Under the pieces are notes generated by a model. It saw only the letters and a program-made list of their open reading frames with translations, did not search any database and had not been told where the DNA came from. DNA of 64,000 nt from Bradyrhizobium arachidis (GTDB lineage Bacteria > Pseudomonadota > Alphaproteobacteria > Rhizobiales > Xanthobacteraceae), in contig NZ_CP030050.1 in NCBI RefSeq assembly GCF_015291705.1, forward strand, positions 9,363,001-9,427,000, given 5' to 3'. Of the stretch, positions 17,326 through 25,560 are shown piece after piece. Position numbers and translations under genes: made by a program. Numbering within the stretch: position 1 is the first letter of the stretch; every line of letters begins with the position of its first letter.

Positions 17326-18141
17326 ATGTGGCGACTTGTTTCGGCGGCTCTGGCGCTGTTCGGCGCAGCCCTCTCGCCTGCCCTCGCCCAGCAATCGCCA
17401 CAGCGCAGCGAGTGCCTGGCGATGGCCAATGCCGCGCCGCGGGTCATGTCGGTCGCCTTCAGGCAGGCGGCGGCCGCCGCGGAGGTCGAGATCACCTATG
17501 CCGGCCACTCGACCTATTTCATCGACACGCCGGGCGGCTTGCGCATCGCGACCGACTATAGCGGCGCCTATCAGGTGGGACGGCTGCCCGACGTCGTCAC
17601 CATGAACCGGGCCCATAGCACCCACTACAGTCTCTTTCCCGACAAGCGCATTCCCCATGTGCTGCATGGCTGGGGCGACGACGGCAAGCCGGCCATCATC
17701 GCGGAACGCATCGGCGACACCTTCATCCGCAACGTCACCACGGACATCCGCCGCTATTTCGGCGACGACGCCGGCGTCGACATGATCCGCGACGGCAATT
17801 CGATCTTCATCTTCGAGGTCGCGGGCCTCTGCATCGGTCATCTCGGCCATCTCCACCACAAGCTCGATGACAGCCACTTTGCCCAGATCGGACGGCTGGA
17901 CATCGTGATGGTGCCGATCGACGGCACCTACACCATGTCGCTGGGCGGCATCTCCGACATCACCAAACGCCTGCGCGCGTCCGTGGTGCTGCCGATGCAT
18001 CGCTTCGCCACCCCGCTCGACGAGTTCATGGACCGCATCGGCCAGCAGTTCGAGATCGACCGGCGCAACGCGCGCTCGTTCCGGATGTCGCGCGACGCGC
18101 TGCCGTCGAAGCCGACGGTGATCATCCTCGACGGAGTCTGA
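17326..18141 (+). CDS. exported metallo-beta-lactamase-fold hydrolase
   Basis: A 271-residue protein with a signal peptide (MWRLVSAALALFGAALSPALAQQ). The MBL fold of the UlaG/Beta-lactamase_3 type is suggested by ITYAGHSTYFIDTPGGLRIATDY, CIGHLGHLHHKL, MVPIDGTYTM and VVLPMHRF, which supply likely metal ligands. The classical HxHxDH motif is replaced by NRAHSTHY. The ATG at 17326 begins the signal peptide; the frame is open to 17254. Substrate unknown; periplasmic location is predicted. Confidence 0.75.
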   Translation: MWRLVSAALALFGAALSPALAQQSPQRSECLAMANAAPRVMSVAFRQAAAAAEVEITYAGHSTYFIDTPGGLRIATDYSGAYQVGRLPDVVTMNRAHSTHYSLFPDKRIPHVLHGWGDDGKPAIIAERIGDTFIRNVTTDIRRYFGDDAGVDMIRDGNSIFIFEVAGLCIGHLGHLHHKLDDSHFAQIGRLDIVMVPIDGTYTMSLGGISDITKRLRASVVLPMHRFATPLDEFMDRIGQQFEIDRRNARSFRMSRDALPSKPTVIILDGV

Positions 18142-18212
18142 CCCGCAAAGGCGGGAACGCATGAACCGCCTCCGACTTGGTTGCTTCGAGATCGTCTTCG
18201 ATCGGAGCAATC

Positions 18213-19157
18213 ATGAGCAGACGGTTCCTCATCATCGGCGCCTTCGCCGCCATCTATTTGCTATGGGGTTCCACCTATTTCGCCATCACGCTGGGCCTGA
18301 AGTCGATCCCGCCATTTCTGCTGATGGCGCTTCGCTCGTTGTGCGGCGGCATTGTGCTGCTCGCGATGAGCGGCAGACAGGTCGCAGGCGTGTCGTGGCA
18401 GGCCTGGGCCATGGCGAGCCTGTGCGGGCTGCTGTTCTTTGTCGGCTGCCACGGCGTGCTCGCCTTCGCACAGCAATCGGTTCCTTCGGGCGTGGCAGCG
18501 ATCGTGCTCGCCACGATCCCGTTCTGGATCCTGCTGATCGATCTCGTGTTCCCTGGCGATCAGCGACCGAGGCCCGTTGCCCTGCTGGCACTCGTGCCCG
18601 GCTTTCTGGGCGTCGGACTCGTGGCATGGCAGAACGTCAAGCAGGCCGGCATCAGCATTCTTCCCGTCGTTCTCCTGCTGGCTGCGGCCTTGTCGTGGTC
18701 CGCCGGGACCGTGCTGTCCCGGCGCATGTCGAACCAGACATCCGCCATCCTGCTGTCAGGCATGCAGCTGTCGATCGGCGGCACCGTGCTGTTCGCGATC
18801 AGCCGGCTGACGGGCGAGATCGAAAGCTTCAGGCCGGGCAACGTCTTGCCGATGTCGCTTGCAGCGGCGCTATGGCTGATCATCGCGGGCAGCGTGATCG
18901 GATTCGTCGCCTACAACTGGCTGCTTGAGAACGTCTCGACCTCGCTGGTGTCGACCTACACTTTCGTCAATCCGGTGATCGCGGTGCTGCTCGGCACCGT
19001 CGTGCTGGGCGAGCCGTTCTCGCCCATGATGCTGCTCGGCGCGGGCCTCGTCATCGTCTCTGTCATCGTGATTTGGCGCGCTGAAAGCTCAGGGAGTTCG
19101 CGGACCAACGACGAGACCGTTCGGAGCACCAAGAATCTCGTCCTGCGCAAGACCTGA
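18213..19157 (+). CDS. DMT-superfamily (EamA) transporter
   Basis: A 314-residue inner-membrane protein with ten hydrophobic segments and two EamA repeats. YLLWGSTYFAITLGLKSIPPFLL opens repeat one and AYNWLLENVSTSLVSTYTFVNPVIAVLLG is the typical end of repeat two. ATG at 18213 has GGAGCAATC before it. Family members export amino acids or other metabolites; the substrate is not predictable. Confidence 0.85.
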   Translation: MSRRFLIIGAFAAIYLLWGSTYFAITLGLKSIPPFLLMALRSLCGGIVLLAMSGRQVAGVSWQAWAMASLCGLLFFVGCHGVLAFAQQSVPSGVAAIVLATIPFWILLIDLVFPGDQRPRPVALLALVPGFLGVGLVAWQNVKQAGISILPVVLLLAAALSWSAGTVLSRRMSNQTSAILLSGMQLSIGGTVLFAISRLTGEIESFRPGNVLPMSLAAALWLIIAGSVIGFVAYNWLLENVSTSLVSTYTFVNPVIAVLLGTVVLGEPFSPMMLLGAGLVIVSVIVIWRAESSGSSRTNDETVRSTKNLVLRKT

Positions 19158-19231
19158 CGGCCGCGGACGGCAATTTTCTCCAAGTCATCTGCAATCCGGT
19201 CGTGCTGATCTCCCGACGATAGGAGATCGAC

Positions 19232-19753
19232 ATGACCGACTTTGTGAGATTGTTGCACGCGGAAGGGCCAAATCCGGAGCACGCCGCAGCGCTCCAGCTC
19301 TATGGCCGCTTCGTCGGCGACTGGCGTGCCGAAGTCACCGCCCATGGCGCCGATGGAACGAAACACATCGCGCCCGGCGAGATCCATTTCGGCTGGGTGC
19401 TGGAGGGGCGCGCCGTGCAGGACGTCTGGATCATCCCGCGGCCCGCGGGCAGCCCGGCGTTTCCGGTCGCGGGCAATTGGTACGGCACGACGCTGCGGGT
19501 CTACGATCCCTCCATTTCCGCGTGGCGGATTTCCTGGTTCGATCCCGGCCGCTGCGTCTTCCGCCAGCAGATCGGCCGCGCGCGCGGCGCCGATATCGTG
19601 CAGGAAGGCGCGACCGAAACGGGCGAACTGACACGCTGGAGCTTTACCGAGATCACCGGGGATTCCTTCCAATGGCTCGGCGAGGTCAAGCCCACCACGG
19701 CAGCCGCGTGGCGGCTGGTGGTCGATGTGAAGGCGACACGGCGCAAGGGCTGA
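19232..19753 (+). CDS. conserved hypothetical protein, probable small beta-barrel
   Basis: A 173-residue soluble protein with no signal peptide. LYGRFVGDWRAEVTAHGADG, HFGWVLEGRAVQDVWIIPR and NWYGTTLRVYDPSISAWRISWFDP suggest a lipocalin- or DUF1579-like beta-barrel of the kind that binds small hydrophobic ligands. Assigned by pattern only. AGGAGATCGAC precedes the ATG. No operon partner is obvious. Confidence 0.6.
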   Translation: MTDFVRLLHAEGPNPEHAAALQLYGRFVGDWRAEVTAHGADGTKHIAPGEIHFGWVLEGRAVQDVWIIPRPAGSPAFPVAGNWYGTTLRVYDPSISAWRISWFDPGRCVFRQQIGRARGADIVQEGATETGELTRWSFTEITGDSFQWLGEVKPTTAAAWRLVVDVKATRRKG

Positions 19754-19858
19754 GCGCTGTGCTCGCGATGACGGGCGCGGTTGCGCAGCGCGCGCTGCTG
19801 CGTGAGGCGATCAGGTGCTAGGCTCCTCCCACAAAAAATATAAAGGGAGCGAATGCCG

Positions 19859-20911
19859 ATGGCCGCAACTGGCTTGCCCGCCAACACGAGCGGGCTGTTC
19901 GTCGAGCCGCGCGAGGACTGGCTCGCGCAACATCAGGAGGAGATCATCGACCCCTTGCGGCCGATCGTCGATCCCCATCACCATCTCTGGAATCGCGGAC
20001 ACCGCTATCTGATCGAGGAGATGGCTGATGACATCGCCTCCGGCCACAACATCATCGCCACCGTCTATGTCGATTGCCGCTCGATGTATCGCGCGCACGG
20101 ACCCGAGGCATTCCGGCCCGTCGGCGAGGTCGAGTTCGCCAACGGCGTCGCCGCCATGAGCGCGAGCGGCGGCTACGGCAAGGCCGCGATCTGCGCCGGC
20201 ATCGTCAGTCATGCCAATCTACTGCTGGGCGATGCCGCAAAGCCGGTGCTGGAAGCGGAGAACGCGGCGGGCAATGGCCGCTTCCGCGGTATCCGGCATT
20301 CCTCGGCCTGGGACGAAGATCCCGCCGTCGCCGGCATGTATGCGAACCGGCCGAAGGAGTTGTTGCGGGACCCGGCCTTCCGCAAGGGCTTTGCCTGCCT
20401 CGCGCCACTGGGCCTCAGCTTCGATGCCTGGCTGTTCCATCCGCAGATCGGCGAACTGACCGAGCTCGCGCGCGCCTTCCCCGACACCAAAATCGTGCTC
20501 GACCATTGCGGCGGCCCGGCCGGAATCGGCCGTTTTGCCGGGCGGCGCGAAGAAGTGTTTCCGCAGTGGCGCGCCTCGATCCAGGAGATCGCCAAATGCG
20601 AGAACGTGGTGGTGAAGCTCGGCGGGCTCGCGATGTGCCTGCTCGGCTATGACTTCCATCTGCGCGAGAAGCCGCCGTCATCCGAGGAGCTTGCCGCGGC
20701 CTGGCGGCCCTATGTCGAAACCTGCATCGAGGCGTTCGGCGTGAGGCGCGCGATGTTCGAGAGCAACTTTCCGCCGGACAAGGGCCAGTGCAGCTACCAG
20801 GTGATCTTCAACGCTTTCAAGCGTATCGCCGCGCCCTTGAGCGAGGCCGAGAAGACGGCGCTGTTCTCGCAGACCGCGACGGATTTCTACCGGCTCGATC
20901 TGCCGTCATGA
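19859..20911 (+). CDS. amidohydrolase-2 family metal-dependent hydrolase
   Basis: A 350-residue TIM-barrel hydrolase (COG3618-like). The N-terminal metal motif is VDPHHHLWN. Further conserved points are GNGRFRGIRHSSAW, TKIVLDHCGGPAG and, near the end, RAMFESNFPPDKG, supplying the late acidic residue. Relatives hydrolyse lactones or cyclic carboxylates. ATG at 19859 is preferred over 19853 because GGGAG lies nine bases before it but only three before the other. Convergent with the cupin gene across a hairpin terminator. Confidence 0.8.
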   Translation: MAATGLPANTSGLFVEPREDWLAQHQEEIIDPLRPIVDPHHHLWNRGHRYLIEEMADDIASGHNIIATVYVDCRSMYRAHGPEAFRPVGEVEFANGVAAMSASGGYGKAAICAGIVSHANLLLGDAAKPVLEAENAAGNGRFRGIRHSSAWDEDPAVAGMYANRPKELLRDPAFRKGFACLAPLGLSFDAWLFHPQIGELTELARAFPDTKIVLDHCGGPAGIGRFAGRREEVFPQWRASIQEIAKCENVVVKLGGLAMCLLGYDFHLREKPPSSEELAAAWRPYVETCIEAFGVRRAMFESNFPPDKGQCSYQVIFNAFKRIAAPLSEAEKTALFSQTATDFYRLDLPS

Positions 20912-20914
20912 CGA

Positions 20915-20949
20915 GAAGAGGGGCCGGGATGTGATCCCGACCCCTCTTC
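20915..20949. terminator. hairpin between convergent genes
   Basis: A near-perfect 16-bp stem, GAAGAGGGGCCGGGAT pairing with ATCCCGACCCCTCTTC with one mismatch and a three-base loop, immediately after the hydrolase stop codon. There is no T-run on either strand, so it is a hairpin-type but not a classical terminator. Confidence 0.55.
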
Positions 20950-20992
20950 GTCGTGGCCGCTGGGAAGCGTCCTTGAAACGATATTGTCTGCT

Positions 20993-21448
20993 CTAGCCGG
21001 CGCCCATCAGCGAGGCCGGGCGGCGCTCGCCCGTGGAGACGAACATCTTCTTGAGCTTGTTGACGACGCGGATCAGGAACCCGATCATCACCGGATTGGT
21101 CTTGCGGCAGAACGCGATCTTCTTGACGTAGCCCTCGACGTGCCATTTGGCATGGGCGCCGTCGCGGAAGAAGATGACGTCGCCGGGGCCGTAGCGCTTC
21201 GGCGGCATGCCGTCGCTTTCGAGCACGATCGATCCTTCCATGATCATGATCGTCTCGTCGATGTCGTAGTACCAGTTGAAGCGGCCTTCGGTGCAGTGCC
21301 AGATGATGGTCGAGGCGGTGCCGTCGGCGCTGGTGGACAGGATATGCGAGCGCGACACCGGGTTGCCCTCGATGATCCAGGACGGCTCGATCGGCCGCAG
21401 CTCGAGGTCCACATTGCAACTACCAACTTCAATCAATGCGCGCGACAT
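20993..21448 (-). CDS. cupin-domain protein (DUF861-like)
   Basis: A 151-residue protein with a single cupin fold: TIIWHCTEGRFNWYYDIDETIMIMEGSIVLESDG and YGPGDVIFFRDGAHAKWHVEGYVKKIAF. This matches the DUF861/ureidoglycine aminohydrolase-like cupins by pattern. Metal-binding His residues are sparse (H51, H97, H103 region), so catalytic activity is doubtful; sugar or small-molecule binding is as likely. Monocistronic on the minus strand. Confidence 0.7.
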   Translation of the reverse strand: MSRALIEVGSCNVDLELRPIEPSWIIEGNPVSRSHILSTSADGTASTIIWHCTEGRFNWYYDIDETIMIMEGSIVLESDGMPPKRYGPGDVIFFRDGAHAKWHVEGYVKKIAFCRKTNPVMIGFLIRVVNKLKKMFVSTGERRPASLMGAG

Positions 21449-21684
21449 CTGCTTCCCCAGGGAATATAATATGGGTGACCGGGCTCTCGGCCCGGACTGT
21501 TTCCAAAGATGTTGGAACGCTAGTAGCCGGTTTTTAATTCTTTCTTACGCAGGCCCCGCAAATCAGCCGCAAGTTGCATGTGCGAAGCAGCAAACGCGCC
21601 GATTTCCCTGCAAATCCGCGCACATGAACCCATCTTTTCCAGGGTGCGACAAAATGCGCGAAGCAGCCAAAGGAGCCCATGCCG

Positions 21685-22239
21685 ATGCCCCTGACGCCCG
21701 AGGTCCTCACAGCCAACGACGAGGTCGTCGCCTGGCTCGGCAGCCTCGATGTCTCCTTCGCGCCGGACGACGAGACCTGGTTCACCATCGACGGCATCGA
21801 GAGCCCCCGGCAGATCGGCAGTGACGGCGCTGGCGGCGCCTTTGTCCTGCTACCGTCGCAGAATGTGCTCTACGTCTCATCGGAAGGCCGCGCCGGGATC
21901 ATCGCGGAGAATTTCGAGGCGTTCGTCCAGCTCGCGATCGCCCGCCCCTACTGGCTCGACATCCTGAAATTTTCCGCCGGCGGCGACCTCGCCGAGATGC
22001 GGCGCGCAGCCGATGCGCTCGAGGCGACACTCGACGACGAGGACGACGTCAACGAGGCGCGCGAGGAAATCCGCGCTGCGCTTGACCTGCCGGACGCGAA
22101 TGATCCGGTCAGCGCGCTTTACGACGCGGTGGCTGCTTCCGACGTCATCGTGCGGGCCACCGACGGCAGCCCGTTCACCACGCTGTTCAACCGCTTCAGC
22201 ATCGACAGCAACCCGATGCTGCGCGACGCGGCGGCGTGA
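21685..22239 (+). CDS. hypothetical acidic protein, possibly SUKH-like
   Basis: A 184-residue acidic soluble protein. The stretch FTIDGIESPRQIGSDGAGG followed by FVLLPSQNVLYVSSEGRAGII and FEAFVQLAIARPYWLD resembles SMI1/KNR4 (SUKH) proteins, some of which are immunity proteins; this is a weak pattern match. No toxin gene is adjacent. Start 21685 is preferred over 21679 because AAAGGAG lies nine bases before it and only three before the other. Confidence 0.6.
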   Translation: MPLTPEVLTANDEVVAWLGSLDVSFAPDDETWFTIDGIESPRQIGSDGAGGAFVLLPSQNVLYVSSEGRAGIIAENFEAFVQLAIARPYWLDILKFSAGGDLAEMRRAADALEATLDDEDDVNEAREEIRAALDLPDANDPVSALYDAVAASDVIVRATDGSPFTTLFNRFSIDSNPMLRDAAA

Positions 22240-22283
22240 AGGGCGCTCCGACGCTAGTAGATAAACATCAGGTGTTCACGACC

Positions 22284-22399
22284 GTCATGGCCGGGCATAG
22301 CCGTCCGAAGGACGGCGTCGCTTCCGCTCGCCTACGTCCCGGCCATCCACGCCTTGCGGCACACAGAACGTGGATGCCCGGGACAAGCCCGGGCATGAC
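22284..22399. repeat. palindromic intergenic repeat (GTCATGGCCGGG type)
   Basis: Starts GTCATGGCCGGGCATAG and ends CCCGGGACAAGCCCGGGCATGAC, with internal hairpins (CGTCCGAAGGACG; GTGGATG near ACGTGGATGCC). Inverted ends and internal palindromes mark a multi-copy intergenic element common in Bradyrhizobium genomes by recollection. Located between convergent genes. Confidence 0.65.
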
Positions 22400-22410
22400 G
22401 AGCAGCGGCG

Positions 22411-23667
22411 TTACTTCGCCCACTCGCCCTTGCGGAACACCGGCACTTTGCTGCCGTCAGCAAGAATGCCGTCGATGTCGGTTTCGGCGGAGCCGATCAT
22501 CCAGTCGATATGGATCAGGCTCTGGTTGCCGCCTTGCGCGGCAATCTGCTGCGGCGTCAGCTGCGCACCGTTGATGAAGCACTTCGAGTAGCACTGGCCG
22601 AGCGCGATGTGCGAGGCCGCGTTCTCGTCGAACAGCGTGTTGTAGAACAACAGCCCGCTCTGCGAGATCGGCGAGGAATGCGGCACCAGTGCCACCTCGC
22701 CAAGACGCCGCGCGCCCTCGTCGGTGTCGAGCACCTTGTTCAGCACCTCCGCGCCGCGCGAGGCTTTTGCGTCGACGATCTTGCCGTCCTCGAAGCGCAC
22801 CGCGATGTTGTCGATCAGCGTGCCCTGATAGGACAGCGGCTTCGAGCTCACGACATGGCCGTAGACGCGCCGGCAGTGCGGCGTGGTGAAGACCTCTTCG
22901 GTCGGGATGTTGGCGTTGCAGCTGATGCCGTTCTTGGAGAGCGATGCGCCGCCTTCCCATTCATGACCGTCGGCCAGCCCGATCGTGAGATCGGTGCCCG
23001 GTCCCGAATATTGCAACGCGCGGAAACGCTGGCCGTTGAGCCAGTTGGTGCGCTCGCGCAGCACCGCATTGTGGCTCGCCCAGTTGCCCATCGCGTCCTC
23101 GCGGTCGACGCGCGACGCCGCGAAGATCGCATCCGCAAGCTTGCCGATCGCAACGTCCTCCGGATCGTTCGGAAACACCTGCTTGGCCCAGGACGGGCTC
23201 GGATAGGCGATGATGTTCCAGTTGGTATCGAAATTGACGATCTTCTCCAGCGCCGGCTGATAAGCCATCGAATTCGCCTTGCTGGCGCGCGCGACCTTGG
23301 ACGGATCCTCGCCCGACAGGAGCATCGGATTGTCGCCGACGATGGCGAGCCGCGCGGTGTTGTCGGAGAATGCCTTGGCCATGCCCTCGTAGAGCCAGCC
23401 GGCGGCGCGGTCGAAACTGTCGTCGTGACCGTGGCGGTAGCGCGCCAGCGTCATCTCCTCGTCCGACAGGATCGGCGTCACGATGCCGGCGCCGGCCTTG
23501 TAGGCGTGCACGGCGATCCGCCGCACCAGCGGCAGCGCGATCGCGGGCGCCGTCAAGAGCAGATCCTGCCCCGGCCGCAAGCCCAGGCCCACCTTCACCG
23601 CCACCTCGGCCAGCCGGTCGAGTTTCGCGGGATCGATGGGAGCGGCGGAATTGCGGTGATCGGTCAT
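22411..23667 (-). CDS. M29-family aminopeptidase
   Basis: A 418-residue leucyl aminopeptidase of the AmpS/AmpT type, a cytosolic metal-dependent exopeptidase. Family features are VGLGLRPGQDLLLTAPAIALPLVRRIAVHAYKAGA at the N-terminus, GHEWEGGASLSKNGISCNANIPTEEVFTTPH (metal ligands), GEVALVPHSSPISQSGLLFYNTLFDENAASHIALGQCY and the final IHIDWMIGSAETDIDGI. Length and order fit the family throughout. Monocistronic. Confidence 0.9.
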   Translation of the reverse strand: MTDHRNSAAPIDPAKLDRLAEVAVKVGLGLRPGQDLLLTAPAIALPLVRRIAVHAYKAGAGIVTPILSDEEMTLARYRHGHDDSFDRAAGWLYEGMAKAFSDNTARLAIVGDNPMLLSGEDPSKVARASKANSMAYQPALEKIVNFDTNWNIIAYPSPSWAKQVFPNDPEDVAIGKLADAIFAASRVDREDAMGNWASHNAVLRERTNWLNGQRFRALQYSGPGTDLTIGLADGHEWEGGASLSKNGISCNANIPTEEVFTTPHCRRVYGHVVSSKPLSYQGTLIDNIAVRFEDGKIVDAKASRGAEVLNKVLDTDEGARRLGEVALVPHSSPISQSGLLFYNTLFDENAASHIALGQCYSKCFINGAQLTPQQIAAQGGNQSLIHIDWMIGSAETDIDGILADGSKVPVFRKGEWAK

Positions 23668-23780
23668 GCGGGGTCCTCTGCCGAAAGTCTGTTGTTCAAT
23701 CTAAGCCTAGCATCGCGAGACACAAGTGCGCGAGCACCTTGCGGCACATGAAAGATACGCAATTTCACCCATCTTGGTTT

Positions 23781-25142
23781 TCAACGCGTTGCGGATTTCA
23801 GCACCCGATCGACCATGGCGGGCGCACAACCGAGGTAATTTTTCGGTGAGGTGAGCGCCTCGATCGTGGCGCGGTCGATGCGGCTTGCGACGCGGGAATC
23901 GGACGAGAGCGCGTCCGCCAGGCTCACACCCTTCTCGTTGGCGAGCCGGCAGGCATCGTAGACAACGTCATGCGCCTCCTGCCGCCCGATCTGCGGCGCG
24001 AGCCCCATCATGACCGCTTCGGCCACGATCAGGCCGCGGCTGATGGCGAGATTGTCGTTCATCTTCGCTTCGTCCACGATCAGGCCGGCGAGCGCGAATT
24101 TTGCCTGGTGCAGCGCGCCCGCAGTGAGCACGAAGCTTTCGGGGATCGCCATCCACTCGGCGTGCCAGGGACCGGTGGCGCGTTCGAAATCCTGCACCAT
24201 GGCGTCCAGCATCAGGCCGGCATGCTGGCGCACCGCCTTGCTTGCCGCGAGCATCAGCTCCGAGGAGATCGGGTTGCGCTTCTGCGGCATGGTCGAGGAG
24301 GCGCCGCGGCCCTTGACGAACGGCTCATAGAGCTCGGCGAACTCGGTCGAGGCCATGATCATGATGTCGAGCGCGATCTTGCCGAGCGAGCCGGTGACGA
24401 GCGCGAGGAAATTCACGCCTTCCGCAAAGCCGTCGCGCGCGACATGCCAGGTCGAGGCGGGAACGCCGAGCTTCAGCTCGGCGCAGAGCGCCTCCTGCAC
24501 CTCAAAACCCTTGTCGCCGAGCGAAGCGAGCGTGCCGGCGGCGCCGGCGAACTGGCCGACCAGGACGCGCGGCTTCAATTGGTTGAGACGCTCGGCGTGG
24601 CGGTCGAACATCGCGAGCCAGATCGCGGTCTTGTAGCCGAACGTCACCGGCAACGCCTGCTGGAGATGGGTGCGGCCCGCCATCGGCGTGTCGCGATAGC
24701 GCTTCGAGAGGTCCGCAAGGATCTTGCGCAGCGCGGCGATGTCGCGCTCGACAATCTCAAGGCCGTCGCGCAGTTGCAGCACCACGGCGGTGTCCATGAT
24801 GTCCTGCGTGGTCGCGCCCCAATGCACGTAGCGGCCGGCATCGCCGCACTGCTTCACCATCTGATGCACCAAAGGGAGGATCGGATAGCCGACGATGTCG
24901 GTCTCCCGCCGCAGCAGATCGAAATCGAGTGCGGTGACGTCGGTCCACGCCGCGATCTGGTCGGCCGCCTCCTGCGGGATCACGCCGCATCGCGCCTCCG
25001 CTTTCGCCAGCGCCACCTCGACCTCGGCATAGCGGCCGACCAGCGCGACATCGGAAAACACCTCGCGCATCTCAGGCGTGCCGAAGGCGTCGCGGAACAA
25101 CATGGAGTCGAGCACGGTGGTGGAGGCGGAAAAAGCGGGCAT
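23781..25142 (-). CDS. fumarase/aspartase-superfamily lyase (PcaB/PurB-like)
   Basis: A 453-residue lyase or cycloisomerase. The superfamily signature GASSTMPQKRNPISSE is present, with GATTQDIMDTAVVLQLRD and AGRTHLQQALPVTFG as the other two active-site regions. Close relatives are annotated either as 3-carboxy-cis,cis-muconate cycloisomerase or as adenylosuccinate lyase; the sequence alone does not decide. No protocatechuate genes are nearby. ATG at 25142 (MPAFSASTTVLDS) is chosen over the open frame to 25211. Confidence 0.85.
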   Translation of the reverse strand: MPAFSASTTVLDSMLFRDAFGTPEMREVFSDVALVGRYAEVEVALAKAEARCGVIPQEAADQIAAWTDVTALDFDLLRRETDIVGYPILPLVHQMVKQCGDAGRYVHWGATTQDIMDTAVVLQLRDGLEIVERDIAALRKILADLSKRYRDTPMAGRTHLQQALPVTFGYKTAIWLAMFDRHAERLNQLKPRVLVGQFAGAAGTLASLGDKGFEVQEALCAELKLGVPASTWHVARDGFAEGVNFLALVTGSLGKIALDIMIMASTEFAELYEPFVKGRGASSTMPQKRNPISSELMLAASKAVRQHAGLMLDAMVQDFERATGPWHAEWMAIPESFVLTAGALHQAKFALAGLIVDEAKMNDNLAISRGLIVAEAVMMGLAPQIGRQEAHDVVYDACRLANEKGVSLADALSSDSRVASRIDRATIEALTSPKNYLGCAPAMVDRVLKSATR

Positions 25143-25232
25143 GGGCGTTTCTTTATGGTTGGTGTTGTGCGGAGGGCAGCTTACGCGGGGCACGCGGTTC
25201 GGCAATGACATTCACGGTTCGGTGCACATGCC

Positions 25233-25349
25233 GTGATTGCGAGGAGCTCTTGCGACGAAGCAATCCACCGTCCGCGGAAAGACTCTGGATTGCTTCGCGG
25301 AGCCTGTCATCGGGCCGCGCTTCGCGCGGACCCATTGGCTCGCAATGAC
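25233..25349. repeat. palindromic intergenic repeat (TCATTGCGAG type)
   Basis: Begins GTGATTGCGAGGAGCTC and ends GGCTCGCAATGAC, near-inverse of each other, with inner inverted pieces GAAGCAATCCA..TGGATTGCTTC. A second kind of multi-copy intergenic palindrome. It fills most of the 418-base gap 25143-25560; the remainder is the promoter region of the downstream regulator. Confidence 0.65.
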
Positions 25350-25560
25350 GAAGGAGAGGACGGAGGCCGCATGAGCGCAGCGATATCCGGAAAATGGTCA
25401 CAATTCTAATTCCGGTTGTATTCCCCCTTGGAATCCGCATGGCAGCCATCACACAATCGTGCTGAACCCTGTCGACCCTTCGGCGGACTCACAGACTTCA
25501 AGTCGAAATCCATTTTGATTTTATCAATGCCGATGTTGCCGTGAGGATTGAGTTTTCGAC

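Noticed and set aside
20074..20652. Alternative frame inside the amidohydrolase gene
   Set aside because: Arg-rich shadow frame; the amidohydrolase frame has the metal-binding HxH and late acidic motifs.
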